Shown: positions 35,218-43,412, counted from the stretch's first letter. The stretch: DNA of 52,890 nucleotides from Paludibacteraceae bacterium (GCA_017542915.1 JAFXWI010000043.1:1-52890); one strand, 5' to 3'. The notes: a model not told the origin generated them from the sequence alone. Numbers and translations: made by a program.

Positions 35218-35981
35218 TATTCGTCCGCTTCTTTCCATTGCGGAAGGACTTCGCGGAAATGCCGCAGTTTTTCGATGGATAAGTCCACGATACGCGTGCC
35301 GGATTCGTAGTCGTCGAATCCTGCGAGATCCTTGAGCCAAGTGTCATAGGCAGCGGAGTGACCGTTGTAATCGAGTTGGAGTCCGTCTGTGCCGACCATG
35401 TTGACGCCGATGCCGTAGCAGTGGTTTTCGGCTGCTCGTGCCGCCAACAGCGCATCCCAATACTGGATGCGGATCGTGGGCCAGCAGGCTACGCAGATGA
35501 GGATGTCGTACAGGTTGTTCTTGTCCTGCCTCAGCCAAACGGGGAACCGTAAGTCGTAGCAGACTGCCAGACGGATCTTGACTCCCCGGAACTCGAATAG
35601 TTTGCGTTCGTTGCCGGGCGTGAAGAACTCCGCCTCACCGCCGGATGCATACAGATGATGCTTGTCGTAGTACTGCGGCGAGTCGTTTGGACGGAAGATA
35701 AATCCGCGGTTATAGAGCTTGCCATGATCCATCGCCATCATCGAACCGACGATAGCGAGGTTGTACTCGTTTGCCATGTGCTGCAAGGCTTGCGAGGTGT
35801 GGCCGGTTAACCATTCGTCCGCCAAACCCGGTCTGTCGGTACAGAAACCGGTGCTGAACATCTCGGGGATAACCGCCAATTCCACCTGTCCGGCAACAGC
35901 GCGTAACCGTTCATCCAACAGACCTAAGTTCGTCTGCGGATCTGCCCATTGAATAGGGTATTGTAAGAGTGCAATCTTCAA
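35196..35981 (-). CDS. Nitrilase-family amidohydrolase (omega-amidase/YafV-like)
   Basis: A 261-residue carbon-nitrogen hydrolase with the full catalytic triad: Glu40 (VIPEMFS), Lys107 (YDKHHL) and Cys141 (AVCYDLRFP). Close relatives hydrolyse alpha-keto-amides such as 2-oxoglutaramate. The start is TTG (complement of 35979-35981), directly after the TAA of floA with no spacer, so initiation probably depends on ribosomes finishing floA. The C-terminal residues (ELIIDN) are encoded by a word tract. Confidence 0.9.
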   Translation of the reverse strand: MKIALLQYPIQWADPQTNLGLLDERLRAVAGQVELAVIPEMFSTGFCTDRPGLADEWLTGHTSQALQHMANEYNLAIVGSMMAMDHGKLYNRGFIFRPNDSPQYYDKHHLYASGGEAEFFTPGNERKLFEFRGVKIRLAVCYDLRFPVWLRQDKNNLYDILICVACWPTIRIQYWDALLAARAAENHCYGIGVNMVGTDGLQLDYNGHSAAYDTWLKDLAGFDDYESGTRIVDLSIEKLRHFREVLPQWKEADEYELIIDN

Positions 35982-36965
35982 TTATTTCTTTCCTTTCTTG
36001 TCGCTTGCGCTGCTACCGGCGATGTTCTCTCGCATGGCTGTGTCTGCCTGCATGTTCTGCATGCGGTAGTAGTCCATGATGCCGAGATTGCCGTTTCGGA
36101 AGGCTTCCGCCATAGCTTGCGGCACGAGCGCCTCCGCCTCAATCACTTTCGCACGCGCTTCTTGTGCTTTTGCTTTCATCTCCTGCTCGGATGCGATAGC
36201 CATGGAGCGACGCTCCTCCGCTTTCGCTTGAGCAATATTCTTATCTGCTTCCGCCTGATCCATCTGGAGCTGCGCACCGATGTTCTTACCGACATCGATG
36301 TCTGCGATGTCGATAGAGAGGATCTCAAATGCTGTTCCGTCATCCAGACCCTTAGAGAGCACTAATTTGCTGATGGAATCGGGGTTTTCGAGTACTTGCT
36401 TGTGGCTCTCTGCGCTACCGATGGAGCTGACGATACCTTCACCAACGCGGGCAAGGATCGTATCCTCTCCGGCACCTCCGACGAGCTGTTTGATGTTCGC
36501 ACGTACCGTCACACGCGCTTTAGCGATGAGCTGGATACCATCTTTGGCAACAGCCGTTACCGGCGGAGTGTCGATGACACGCGGGTTAACGCTCATCTGC
36601 ACAGCCTCGAAGACATCGCGTCCGGCAAGGTCGATAGCTGTAGCCATCTGGAAGGGCAGGGTGATACCTGCTTTGGATGCGGACACGAGAGCGTGTACCA
36701 CGCGCTCGATGTGACCTCCGGCGAGGTAGTGTGCCTCCAGACCGTCGCGCTTCACATCCGTCAAACCGGCTTTGTGCGCCTCGATCATACAATTGACGAT
36801 CTTTGCGGGCGGTACCTTACGGATGCGCATAAGGAAGAGTTGAATCAGACTGATATGTACCCCGCTGACTACTGCGTTAATCCACAGCATGAAGGGAACA
36901 TAGTACAAAAAGATAAATACGGCGATCGTAATCAGAACGACCAAAAGAAGTGTAATTGGTTCCAT
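35982..36965 (-). CDS. floA: Flotillin-like protein FloA (UPF0365)
   Basis: A 327-residue SPFH-like membrane protein that forms functional membrane microdomains. A hydrophobic N-terminal hairpin (residues 4-45) is followed by the UPF0365 core ('[19 protein letters not shown]', '[20 protein letters not shown]', '[24 protein letters not shown]') and an Ala/Glu-rich coiled coil. It follows the nfeD-like gene by 9 bp; NfeD and FloA are a well-known operon pair. Confidence 0.95.
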   Translation of the reverse strand: MEPITLLLVVLITIAVFIFLYYVPFMLWINAVVSGVHISLIQLFLMRIRKVPPAKIVNCMIEAHKAGLTDVKRDGLEAHYLAGGHIERVVHALVSASKAGITLPFQMATAIDLAGRDVFEAVQMSVNPRVIDTPPVTAVAKDGIQLIAKARVTVRANIKQLVGGAGEDTILARVGEGIVSSIGSAESHKQVLENPDSISKLVLSKGLDDGTAFEILSIDIADIDVGKNIGAQLQMDQAEADKNIAQAKAEERRSMAIASEQEMKAKAQEARAKVIEAEALVPQAMAEAFRNGNLGIMDYYRMQNMQADTAMRENIAGSSASDKKGKK

Positions 36966-36974
36966 AAGTAATTG

Positions 36975-36997
36975 TTATTTGAGATTTTCAGATTTTT
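36975..36997. repeat. ATTTGAGATTT word tract at the nfeD C-terminus
   Basis: TTATTTGAGATTTTCAGATT and a few more bases: a short, degenerate member of the ATTTGAG class. It encodes the last codons of the truncated NfeD. Confidence 0.5.
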
Positions 36998-37313
36998 GGG
37001 GTGTGTCCTCCTTTTTCTTGAGGCGGTTGTTGGCTAACTCCACATGGCTGTCGATCTTGGCATCCAGCGCCATCTTGTCCAGAGTCTTACTGCGCATAAA
37101 GACCACCACCGAGATGATGGTTGCAAGAACGCAGGCTCCCAAAGTGATCAAACCTGCTACATGTCCGATCCAGATCCATGCTACAATGACGGATGCTACC
37201 AGACATCCGGCTCCGCTTATGCCCGCTATTCCAAAGCCGGGCAACAGGAACATCTCCGCTAACACAAGCGCGACGCCCGCGAGCACTAATAATACGACTA
37301 AAAAAATATTCAT
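36975..37313 (-). CDS. NfeD-like membrane protein, apparently lacking its OB domain
   Basis: A 112-residue protein with two or three membrane segments (residues 2-25, 30-50, 55-75) containing 'EMFLLPGFGIAGISG', the NfeD signature. Relatives next to floA usually carry a C-terminal OB-fold of about 60 residues. Here the chain ends in a charged tail (KKKEDTPQKSENLK), and the final codons and stop are encoded by an ATTTGAGATTT word tract. Loss of the domain at a tract insertion is likely. It is the first gene of the nfeD-floA-nitrilase-recJ run. Confidence 0.82.
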   Translation of the reverse strand: MNIFLVVLLVLAGVALVLAEMFLLPGFGIAGISGAGCLVASVIVAWIWIGHVAGLITLGACVLATIISVVVFMRSKTLDKMALDAKIDSHVELANNRLKKKEDTPQKSENLK

Positions 37314-37361
37314 GCAAGCCTTTTCATTAAAATTTTACAACATTTTTTTTAAAATCGGGTG

Positions 37362-37393
37362 CAAAGATACTAAATATCTTTGGTATATGCAAG
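37362..37393 (-). promoter_or_regulatory. Promoter for nfeD-floA
   Basis: Minus-strand TATCTTTG (complement of 37362-37369) and CTTG (complement of 37390-37393), 20 nt apart, divergent from topA. Confidence 0.72.
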
Positions 37394-37407
37394 CAAATAA
37401 AAAAAAA

Positions 37408-37439
37408 TTTGCATAATTAAATTAAATATACTACTTTTG
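37408..37439 (+). promoter_or_regulatory. Promoter for topA
   Basis: TTTG at 37408-37411, 20 nt, TACTTTTG at 37432-37439. Confidence 0.85.
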
Positions 37440-37478
37440 CGGCGATTTTTCGAGGTTTACACCTTATTATATTGTCGT

Positions 37479-39794
37479 ATGAGCAAAAATTTAGTAATAG
37501 TTGAGTCTCCTGCGAAAGCGAAGACGATTGAGAAATTCTTAGGCCTGGACTACCATGTTCTGAGCAGTCAGGGTCACATCCGCGACATCGAGCCGCTGGG
37601 TAAGAACTCGATGGGTATTGATTTCGAGCACGGCTATCAGCCGCATTACGTCATCGATGCCCATAAGGAGCATTTGTTGGAACAGTTGCAAAAAGAGGTC
37701 AAGAAAGCCGACACCGTTTGGTTAGCTTCCGATGAAGACCGCGAGGGAGAAGCGATCGCTTGGCATCTGAAAGAGGTGCTGGGTTTGGATAGCAAAGACA
37801 CCAAGCGTATTGTCTTCCATGAGATCACGAAGAATGCAATCCAAGAGGCAATCCTTCATCCGCGTGATATTGACTATAATCTGGTCAACGCGCAGCAGGC
37901 ACGTCGTGTGCTGGATCGTATTGTGGGATTCGAGTTGTCTCCGATACTCTGGAAGAAAGTGACGACGGGTCTTTCTGCCGGTCGTGTGCAGTCGGTGGCG
38001 GTACGTCTGATCGTGGAGAAAGAGCGTGAGATTGAATCGTTCCGCGCATCGTCCAGTTATCGAATAATTGCCGATTTCATCGGATCAAATCCGGGCGATG
38101 CATCGGTGTTGAGATGCGAGTTGAACCATCGTTTTTCGCATAAGAAAGATGCGATGGAGTTCTTACAGAGTCTGCCCAAGGCGCAGTTCATCGTTCGCGA
38201 TGTGCAGCGCAAGCCGGTGACTCATATGCCTGCACCGCCGTTCACCACCTCTTCGCTCCAACAGGAAGCAGCCCGCAAGCTCAAGTTCTCGGTGTCGAAG
38301 ACGATGCGTCTGGCGCAGTCGCTCTATGAAAGCGGTAAGATCACGTACATGCGTACCGACTCGGTGAACCTCTCTACTTTGGCTTTGGCTACCAGCAAAG
38401 AGGTGATTGCAGCGCAGTATGGTGAGAAATATGTTCACACCCGTCAGTTCCGCACGAAGACAAAGGGTGCGCAGGAAGCGCATGAGGCTATCCGTCCGAC
38501 CTATATGAACGTCATGAACGCAGGTGAGGGCAGGGATGAGCAGCGTTTGTATGAGCTCATTTGGAAACGTACTATCGCAAGCCAGATGGCTGAGGCGGAG
38601 AGCGAGAAGACGATCATTGAGGTGTCTGTACATGGTTCTAAATATGCGTTTGTTGCTACCGGCGAAGTGATCACTTTTGACGGTTTCACCCGCGTTTATG
38701 TGCAATCGACGGACGAGGAAGCGGAGGAGAGACGTATTCTGCCGGCTATGTCGCAGCGTGAGCGTCTCAAGCTGCAAGGCGTGGAAGCTATTCAGACCTA
38801 TGCCAAACCGCCTTTCCGTTACAATGAGGCTACGCTGGTCAAACGTATGGAGGAACTCGGTATCGGTCGTCCTTCTACCTATGCGACCATCATCGAGACG
38901 ATTCAGCACGTCAAATATGTAGAGCGCGGCTCAGTAGCCGGTCAGAAGCGTGACATAGCTATCCTTTCGCTCAAGAACGGAGAGGTAGTGGAGCATACCA
39001 AATCGGAGATGTACGGCGCGGAAAGCCAACGGTTATTGCCGACGGATCTGGGACGTATTACCAATGATTTCCTAGTGGAGTATTTCCCGAAAATCATCAG
39101 TTATGATTTCACGGCACACGAGGAGGAGCAGTTCGACCGCATAGCTGTCGGAAAAGCAGATTGGGTTCAGACGGTGGATACTTTCTACAAGACCTTCAAA
39201 CCCTTACTTTCTTCGATTCCATCGGGAAAAGTTGCAGGTCGGTTATTAGGAAATGACCCTGTTTCCGGACAGCCTGTGATTGCTAAAATCAGCAAGATCG
39301 GTCCTTGTGTACAATTGGGTGACTCAGCGAATGACAAACCGCGTTTTGCGAGTCTGAAGAAAGGTCAGTCGGTCTTCTCGATCACGCTGTCGGAGGCTTT
39401 GGAGCTCTTCAAAACGGCGCTGCCGCTCACTTTGGGCGAATATGAAGGCAAAGAGGTGGTTATCGGTGAAGGCAAATACGGTCCGTACGTACATTACGAT
39501 AATACCTTTATTAGTATTCCGCGCGGGAAAGATCCGCTCGCACTCACCATGGACGAGGCTATTCAGCTCATTTTGGAGAAGCGACTCTCCAATACGCCTA
39601 TTCACGAATGGGGTGATGTACAGGTGTTGCACGGACGTTATGGAGATTATATCCGTACGCCGGAGGGTAATTACCAGTTGCCGAAGGGCTGTGTTGTGGA
39701 GAAACTCACGGAAAGCGAAGTTCGTGAAATTATAGCCAAAGGAGAGCCACTTCGCTCTGCAAAAAACGCTTTTAAGCGAAAAAATGCAAAATAA
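37479..39794 (+). CDS. topA: DNA topoisomerase I
   Basis: A 771-residue type IA topoisomerase that relaxes negative supercoils. The Toprim domain has 'IVESPAKAKTIEKFLG' and 'ASDEDREGEAIAWHL'; the active-site tyrosine is Tyr290 in GKITYMRTDSVN. 'GIGRPSTYA' is also present. The C-terminus carries two or three short repeat domains ('GEGKYGPYVHYDNTFISIPRGKDP', 'LHGRYGDYIRTPEGNYQLPKG' shape) and no zinc-finger cysteines, as usual in Bacteroidetes. The ATG at 37479 follows the promoter at the proper distance; the upstream in-frame start lies within the -7 element. Confidence 0.97.
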   Translation: MSKNLVIVESPAKAKTIEKFLGLDYHVLSSQGHIRDIEPLGKNSMGIDFEHGYQPHYVIDAHKEHLLEQLQKEVKKADTVWLASDEDREGEAIAWHLKEVLGLDSKDTKRIVFHEITKNAIQEAILHPRDIDYNLVNAQQARRVLDRIVGFELSPILWKKVTTGLSAGRVQSVAVRLIVEKEREIESFRASSSYRIIADFIGSNPGDASVLRCELNHRFSHKKDAMEFLQSLPKAQFIVRDVQRKPVTHMPAPPFTTSSLQQEAARKLKFSVSKTMRLAQSLYESGKITYMRTDSVNLSTLALATSKEVIAAQYGEKYVHTRQFRTKTKGAQEAHEAIRPTYMNVMNAGEGRDEQRLYELIWKRTIASQMAEAESEKTIIEVSVHGSKYAFVATGEVITFDGFTRVYVQSTDEEAEERRILPAMSQRERLKLQGVEAIQTYAKPPFRYNEATLVKRMEELGIGRPSTYATIIETIQHVKYVERGSVAGQKRDIAILSLKNGEVVEHTKSEMYGAESQRLLPTDLGRITNDFLVEYFPKIISYDFTAHEEEQFDRIAVGKADWVQTVDTFYKTFKPLLSSIPSGKVAGRLLGNDPVSGQPVIAKISKIGPCVQLGDSANDKPRFASLKKGQSVFSITLSEALELFKTALPLTLGEYEGKEVVIGEGKYGPYVHYDNTFISIPRGKDPLALTMDEAIQLILEKRLSNTPIHEWGDVQVLHGRYGDYIRTPEGNYQLPKGCVVEKLTESEVREIIAKGEPLRSAKNAFKRKNAK

Positions 39795-39815
39795 TTGCAA
39801 AAAAACGCGCAAAAA

Positions 39816-39847
39816 TTTGCACATGTCAAAAAAAAGCAGTAATTTTG
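39816..39847 (+). promoter_or_regulatory. Promoter for tRNA-Pro
   Basis: TTTG at 39816-39819, 20 nt, TAATTTTG at 39840-39847. It predicts a 5' leader of about 70 nt on the tRNA precursor. Confidence 0.8.
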
Positions 39848-39925
39848 CACGCTTTTTCGAGATAATACGAAAGTAATAGTCGGAAGAAGCAAGGAAATTT
39901 CGAGTGCATAATCGGGGTTTCTGAC

Positions 39926-40001
39926 CGAGAAGTGGCGCAGTTGGTAGCGCACTACGTTCGGGACGTAGGGGTCGCGTGTTCGAGTCACGTCTTCTCGACC
40001 A
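39926..40001 (+). tRNA. tRNA-Pro(CGG)
   Basis: The cloverleaf folds cleanly: acceptor CGAGAAG/CTTCTCG, D arm GGCGCAGTTGGTAGCGC, anticodon stem CTACG/CGTAG with loop TTCGGGA (anticodon CGG, reading CCG), and T arm with GTTCGAGTC. CCA is encoded (39999-40001). It lies about 260 bp upstream of proS on the same strand, the enzyme that charges it. Confidence 0.96.
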
Positions 40002-40029
40002 AAGGGACAGTCTGAGGGCTGTCCTTTTT
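40001..40029 (+). terminator. Intrinsic terminator of tRNA-Pro
   Basis: AAGGGACAG (40002-40010) pairs with CTGTCCTTT (40019-40027, one G-U) before a T run. The stem begins at the last base of the encoded CCA, so the mature 3' end abuts the terminator. Confidence 0.75.
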
Positions 40030-40257
40030 GGAAAACGGATATAGGGCGCTTCTAAAAGTTGCTTTATTTTGATTTCGAGTTTTATCTTGAGTAGATTGCT
40101 GGTTTATAAGAGGGCGCAATGCGGGCATTGTAACCGAGTAAAAACCTGCAAGATGCTAAGAAAAAACCGAAAGCAATATAAAAGTGCCAAATTTATTAAC
40201 AAAACGGGCTTGACTAAAAACGTGGAATTTTTAGAAGTGCCCTATACTCTCTATACA
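40030..40257. other. Gap between tRNA-Pro terminator and proS
   Basis: 228 bp without a gene. I find no TTTG-N20-TAnnTTTG promoter, word tract or clear hairpin, so how proS is transcribed (a weak promoter or read-through) is unclear. Confidence 0.5.
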
Positions 40258-41748
40258 ATGGCAAATTATCAGAAACTGACTCCTCGCAGCGAGGATTACT
40301 CTAAGTGGTACAATGAGTTGGTGGTCAAAGCCGACCTCGCAGAGCAGAGCGCCGTACGCGGATGTATGGTCATCAAACCCTATGGCTATGCCATCTGGGA
40401 AACTATTCAGGCGGAGCTTGACCGCCGTTTCAAAGAGCAGGGTGTGAAAAACGCCTATTTCCCTCTTCTTATTCCGAAGTCCTTCCTTAGCCGCGAGGCG
40501 GAGCATGTGGAGGGTTTTGCGAAAGAGTGTGCCGTAGTGACTCACCATCGTCTGATGAACGATCCGAACGGTAAGGGTGTGGTAGTAGATCCTCAGGCTA
40601 AGCTGGAGGAAGAACTCATCATCCGTCCGACCTCGGAGACGATCATCTGGAGCACCTATAAGAATTGGATCAGCTCGTATCGCGACCTGCCGATCCTTTG
40701 CAACCAGTGGTGTAACGTCATGCGTTGGGAGATGCGTACACGTCTTTTCCTGCGTACGGCTGAGTTCCTTTGGCAGGAAGGTCATACGGCTCATGCTACC
40801 AAGGAAGAGGCAGAGGATTACGCACGTCAGATGCTCGATGTCTATGCCGATTTCGCGGAGAACGTGATGGCTATTCCGGTAGTGAAAGGTGTCAAGAGCC
40901 CGAATGAGCGCTTCGCGGGCGCGCTTAATACCTATTGTATTGAAGCGATGATGCAGGACGGTAAGGCGCTGCAAGCAGGTACAAGTCACTTCTTGGGACA
41001 GAACTTCGCCAAGAGTTTTGATGTGCAGTTCCTCAATAAGGAGAATAAATACGAGTACGTATGGGCTACTTCTTGGGGTGTTTCGACTCGTCTGATGGGT
41101 GCGCTCATCATGACGCACAGCGACGATAACGGACTTGTGCTGCCGCCGCATCTGGCTCCGATTCAGGTGGTTATTGTGCCGATCTTCAAAAAACAGGAGG
41201 ATCTGGACAAACTGATGGTTAAGCTGAACCCGATAGCTGATGAGCTGAAAGCGCTTGGTGTACGCGTCAAAGTGGATACCGACGAGAAATATACGCCGGG
41301 TTATAAGTTCGCTGATTATGAGCTCAAAGGTGTGCCGGTTCGCCTGGCTATGGGAGGTCGTGATTTGGAGAACGGCACGATCGAGATCGCACGTCGTGAC
41401 ACGCAGAGTAAAGAGACGATTTCTCTCGATGGAATCGCGGAAAAGGTGAAGAATCTCTTGGAGGAGATCCAGAAGAATCTGCTGCAGAAAGCCCTCGATT
41501 TCCGCATCGCTAACACCCGTGAGGTGAATAGCTATGAGGAGTTCAAAGAGGAGCTCAAGAAGGGCGGATTCCTGCTTGCTCATTGGGACGGTACACCGGA
41601 GACGGAGCAACGTATCAAAGATGAGACCAAGGCTACTATCCGTTGTATTCCTCTGGCAGACCTGCCGGGGCATCACAACGAGCCGGGTACCTGTATGGTA
41701 ACGGGCAAACCGTCTGCCGGTAGAGTAGTGTTTGCACTCAATTATTAA
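40258..41748 (+). CDS. proS: Proline--tRNA ligase, archaeal/eukaryote-like short type
   Basis: A 496-residue class II synthetase without the editing insertion of the E. coli enzyme. Motif 2 region '[27 protein letters not shown]', proline-site '[16 protein letters not shown]' and motif 3 '[28 protein letters not shown]' are clear. An anticodon-binding domain and a C-terminal ProRS domain ending '[10 protein letters not shown]' complete it. The ATG at 40258 matches the usual [15 protein letters not shown] start; upstream in-frame codons are not conserved-looking. Confidence 0.97.
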   Translation: MANYQKLTPRSEDYSKWYNELVVKADLAEQSAVRGCMVIKPYGYAIWETIQAELDRRFKEQGVKNAYFPLLIPKSFLSREAEHVEGFAKECAVVTHHRLMNDPNGKGVVVDPQAKLEEELIIRPTSETIIWSTYKNWISSYRDLPILCNQWCNVMRWEMRTRLFLRTAEFLWQEGHTAHATKEEAEDYARQMLDVYADFAENVMAIPVVKGVKSPNERFAGALNTYCIEAMMQDGKALQAGTSHFLGQNFAKSFDVQFLNKENKYEYVWATSWGVSTRLMGALIMTHSDDNGLVLPPHLAPIQVVIVPIFKKQEDLDKLMVKLNPIADELKALGVRVKVDTDEKYTPGYKFADYELKGVPVRLAMGGRDLENGTIEIARRDTQSKETISLDGIAEKVKNLLEEIQKNLLQKALDFRIANTREVNSYEEFKEELKKGGFLLAHWDGTPETEQRIKDETKATIRCIPLADLPGHHNEPGTCMVTGKPSAGRVVFALNY

Positions 41749-41751
41749 TAT

Positions 41752-41789
41752 AGTTGACTAGTTGGACTAGTATGACTAGGCGGACTAGC
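41752..41789. repeat. GACTAG word tract
   Basis: GACTAGTTG, GACTAGTAT, GACTAGGCG and GACTAGC in a row. It provides the ATG and first codons of the DUF4294 gene. Confidence 0.8.
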
Positions 41790-42347
41790 TATATCATCAT
41801 CTTTTTATTGGCAGTGGGCATTTCTATGTCCGCTGCCAATGTTTATACGATGCGTGTGGTGGACGGTGACACGCTCTATATGGTACAGATGCAGGATATA
41901 TACGTCTATCCGCCGATGCGGTTTAAGAACAAACGGCAGGAGAAATTCTATTGGCGGACGGTGCGGGACGTGAAGAAATGTCTGCCGTACGCCAAGATGA
42001 TCACCGCCGATATGGCGTACGCGGATGCGGAGCTTGCCAGACTGCCGGATAATAAAGCCAGACGCAAATGGTGGCGGGCATATGAGCGGAAACTATTCAA
42101 GAAATACGAGAAGGATTTTCGGAACATGTACCCATCGCAAGGGATGATGCTCATGAAACTGATGGATCGTGAGACCGACCGCACGAGTTATGAGCTGATC
42201 AAGCAATACAAAGGAAAGGTCAGCGCCAATTTCTGGCAGTTCATCGCCAAACTCTTTCGCAATGATCTTAAGGAGGAATACGATGCCTCGGACAAAGACC
42301 GTATCACAGAACGGGTCATCAATCTGGTGGAAGCCGGACAGCTATAA
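41772..42347 (+). CDS. DUF4294 protein, exported
   Basis: A 191-residue protein. The N-terminus MTRRTSYIIIFLLAVGISMSAAN is a Sec signal peptide whose first codons are tract-encoded. The mature part carries the DUF4294 pattern ('VVDGDTLYMVQMQDIYVYPPMRFKNKRQ', 'YWRTVRDVKKCLPYAK') followed by a basic helical region. The function of the family is unknown; it is restricted largely to Bacteroidetes and is periplasmic. An upstream TTG at 41754 is in frame, but the ATG at 41772 is preferred. It lies 23 bp after proS and is followed by a strong terminator. Confidence 0.82.
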   Translation: MTRRTSYIIIFLLAVGISMSAANVYTMRVVDGDTLYMVQMQDIYVYPPMRFKNKRQEKFYWRTVRDVKKCLPYAKMITADMAYADAELARLPDNKARRKWWRAYERKLFKKYEKDFRNMYPSQGMMLMKLMDRETDRTSYELIKQYKGKVSANFWQFIAKLFRNDLKEEYDASDKDRITERVINLVEAGQL

Positions 42348-42352
42348 CACAA

Positions 42353-42384
42353 AAAAATCGCCTCCCATGGGGCGATTTTTTTTT
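42353..42384 (+). terminator. Intrinsic terminator after the DUF4294 gene
   Basis: AAAAATCGCC (42353-42362), an 8-nt loop, GGCGATTTTT (42371-42380), then more T. The arms are self-complementary, so it could work in both directions. Confidence 0.88.
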
Positions 42385-42423
42385 GACCAACGACCAAAAT
42401 ATCCCCCAATATAACATTCAATC

Positions 42424-42453
42424 GAGCAGTCTCGCTGGAATGCGAGGCTGCTC
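42424..42453 (+). ncRNA. 12-bp hairpin in the intergenic cassette
   Basis: GAGCAGTCTCGC (42424-42435), loop TGGAAT, GCGAGGCTGCTC (42442-42453), with one G-U pair and followed by a pyrimidine run TCTTTCT. Either a terminator or part of a structured RNA; I know no matching family. Confidence 0.45.
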
Positions 42454-42512
42454 TCTTTCTATATAAAAACCCAATTAATCAACATCAAACAACAATTAAA
42501 AATCAAACAACA

Positions 42513-42617
42513 ATGACAAAAAAAGAAATTTCGTGCAGGGCACAACGGGGTAAATCACAGAAAACTGCGGGGATGGTTAGTACGAGAGAGAGATACCGAA
42601 GAAATCACGACCAATAG
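42513..42617 (+). CDS. Possible 34-residue basic peptide
   Basis: ATG at 42513 to TAG at 42617 encodes a peptide starting MTKKEISCRAQRGK with 12 Lys/Arg. The A-rich leader ahead of it (repeated CAAACAACAATTAAAAAT words) resembles Bacteroidales translation-initiation regions. It has no domain and may be a remnant of a larger gene rather than a functional peptide. Confidence 0.3.
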   Translation: MTKKEISCRAQRGKSQKTAGMVSTRERYRRNHDQ

Positions 42618-42632
42618 GAATATCAAGGAGAG

Positions 42633-42718
42633 AGGGTGACAGGGTGACACCCTTTCCGTAAAATACATACACCCACGCGTGTGTGAAATTAAGAAAAAGG
42701 GTGTCACCCCGTCACCCT
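42633..42718. repeat. Large inverted repeat with GGGTGACACCC arms
   Basis: A 23-bp arm at 42633-42655 (AGGGTGACAGGGTGACACCC plus TTT) is complementary to 42696-42718 with one mismatch. Each arm holds the small palindrome GGGTGACACCC or GGGTGTCACCC. The 40-nt spacer contains the near-palindrome CACCCACGCGTGTGTG. The DNA could bind a protein at two or three sites or extrude as a cruciform. Confidence 0.75.
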
Positions 42719-42723
42719 AAACA

Positions 42724-42740
42724 GCCGGATGGCATCCGGC
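42724..42740. repeat. Compact hairpin GCCGGAT-GGC-ATCCGGC
   Basis: 7-bp perfect stem, 3-nt loop. The first of two hairpins of the same build. Confidence 0.65.
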
Positions 42741-42761
42741 GGAACTGCCAAGAAGGACAAA

Positions 42762-42778
42762 CCCGCATGCGATGCGGG
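42762..42778. repeat. Compact hairpin CCCGCAT-GCG-ATGCGGG
   Basis: 7-bp perfect stem, 3-nt loop, 38 bp after the previous one. Same geometry, different stem sequence. Confidence 0.65.
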
Positions 42779-42810
42779 GCTAAAAGCAGATGTACGATGT
42801 AAGAAGGAAG

Positions 42811-42836
42811 AAAAATCGCTCTTTGGGGCGATTTTT
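42811..42836 (+). terminator. Intrinsic terminator closing the cassette
   Basis: AAAAATCGC (42811-42819) and GCGATTTTT (42828-42836). The arms equal those of the terminator at 42353-42384; only the loops differ. Confidence 0.8.
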
Positions 42837-42845
42837 CTCTTTTTA

Positions 42846-42877
42846 TTTGCATATATGCAAAAAAAAGTGTACCTTTG
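42846..42877 (+). promoter_or_regulatory. Promoter for rsfS-ftsH
   Basis: TTTG at 42846-42849, 20 nt, TACCTTTG at 42870-42877, directly after the closing terminator of the cassette. Confidence 0.87.
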
Positions 42878-42894
42878 TGCCCGATTTAGAATAA

Positions 42895-43275
42895 ATGATA
42901 AACAAAAATATGAAAGAGATTAGTACAAAGAAACTTTTGGAGACCATTATTGAGGGTGTCCGTAACCGTAAAGGTCAGCGAATTGTGACTATTGACCTGC
43001 GCAAGATCAAAGAAGCCCCGGTGGAGTATATGCTCATTTGCGAGGGACAGAGTAACACGCAGGTAGCTGCTATAGCAGATGAGATCGATGATTTTGTGCG
43101 TACCACTACGCATGTTCACCCCCTTTCCGTAGCCGGGCAGGAGAATGCTGAGTGGATCGCGATGGATTACGGCACGATATTTGTTCATGTGATGCAGCGT
43201 GAACCTCGTGCGTTCTACGACATCGAGCATCTCTGGGCAGACGGCAAGGTGACGGAACTGCCGGAAGTTCTGTAA
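42895..43275 (+). CDS. rsfS: Ribosome silencing factor RsfS
   Basis: A 126-residue protein of the RsfS/YbeB/Iojap family, which binds L14 on the 50S subunit and blocks subunit joining during starvation. 'APVEYMLICEGQSNTQVAAIADEI' and 'WIAMDYGTIFVHVMQREPRAFYDIEHLW' are diagnostic. ATGs at 42895 and 42910 are both possible; the second is nearer the usual length. The pairing with ftsH downstream is common in Bacteroidetes. Confidence 0.95.
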   Translation: MINKNMKEISTKKLLETIIEGVRNRKGQRIVTIDLRKIKEAPVEYMLICEGQSNTQVAAIADEIDDFVRTTTHVHPLSVAGQENAEWIAMDYGTIFVHVMQREPRAFYDIEHLWADGKVTELPEVL

Positions 43276-43412
43276 TTAACAATTAACAAATATCAATTAA
43301 CAAAGCGTCCTAAAAGTTCGGAACAACGTTTTAGAAAGTACGTATCTTGAGAGTCCGTACCAAACTTTAAGAGCCCTTTGTGAATTGTGAATTCTACATT
43401 GTAAATTGATTT
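43276..43412. repeat. Word tracts between rsfS and ftsH
   Basis: Two tracts: TTAACAATTAACAAATATCAATTAAC-like words at about 43276-43305 and GTGAATTGTGAATTCTACATT-like words at about 43380-43408. The stretch between them has no obvious structure. No promoter is visible, so ftsH is probably read through from rsfS. Confidence 0.55.

Noticed and set aside
40030..40257. T-box or other tRNA-sensing leader ahead of proS
   Set aside because: I find no T-box signature, and such leaders are not known to me from Bacteroidetes.
40231..41676. 481-codon open frame on the minus strand across proS
   Set aside because: Antisense to proS, with no recognisable motif, membrane segment or promoter.
42353..42836. 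Insertion sequence with terminal inverted repeats
   Set aside because: The outer matching segments are themselves terminators (each self-complementary), no transposase is encoded, and no target duplication is visible.
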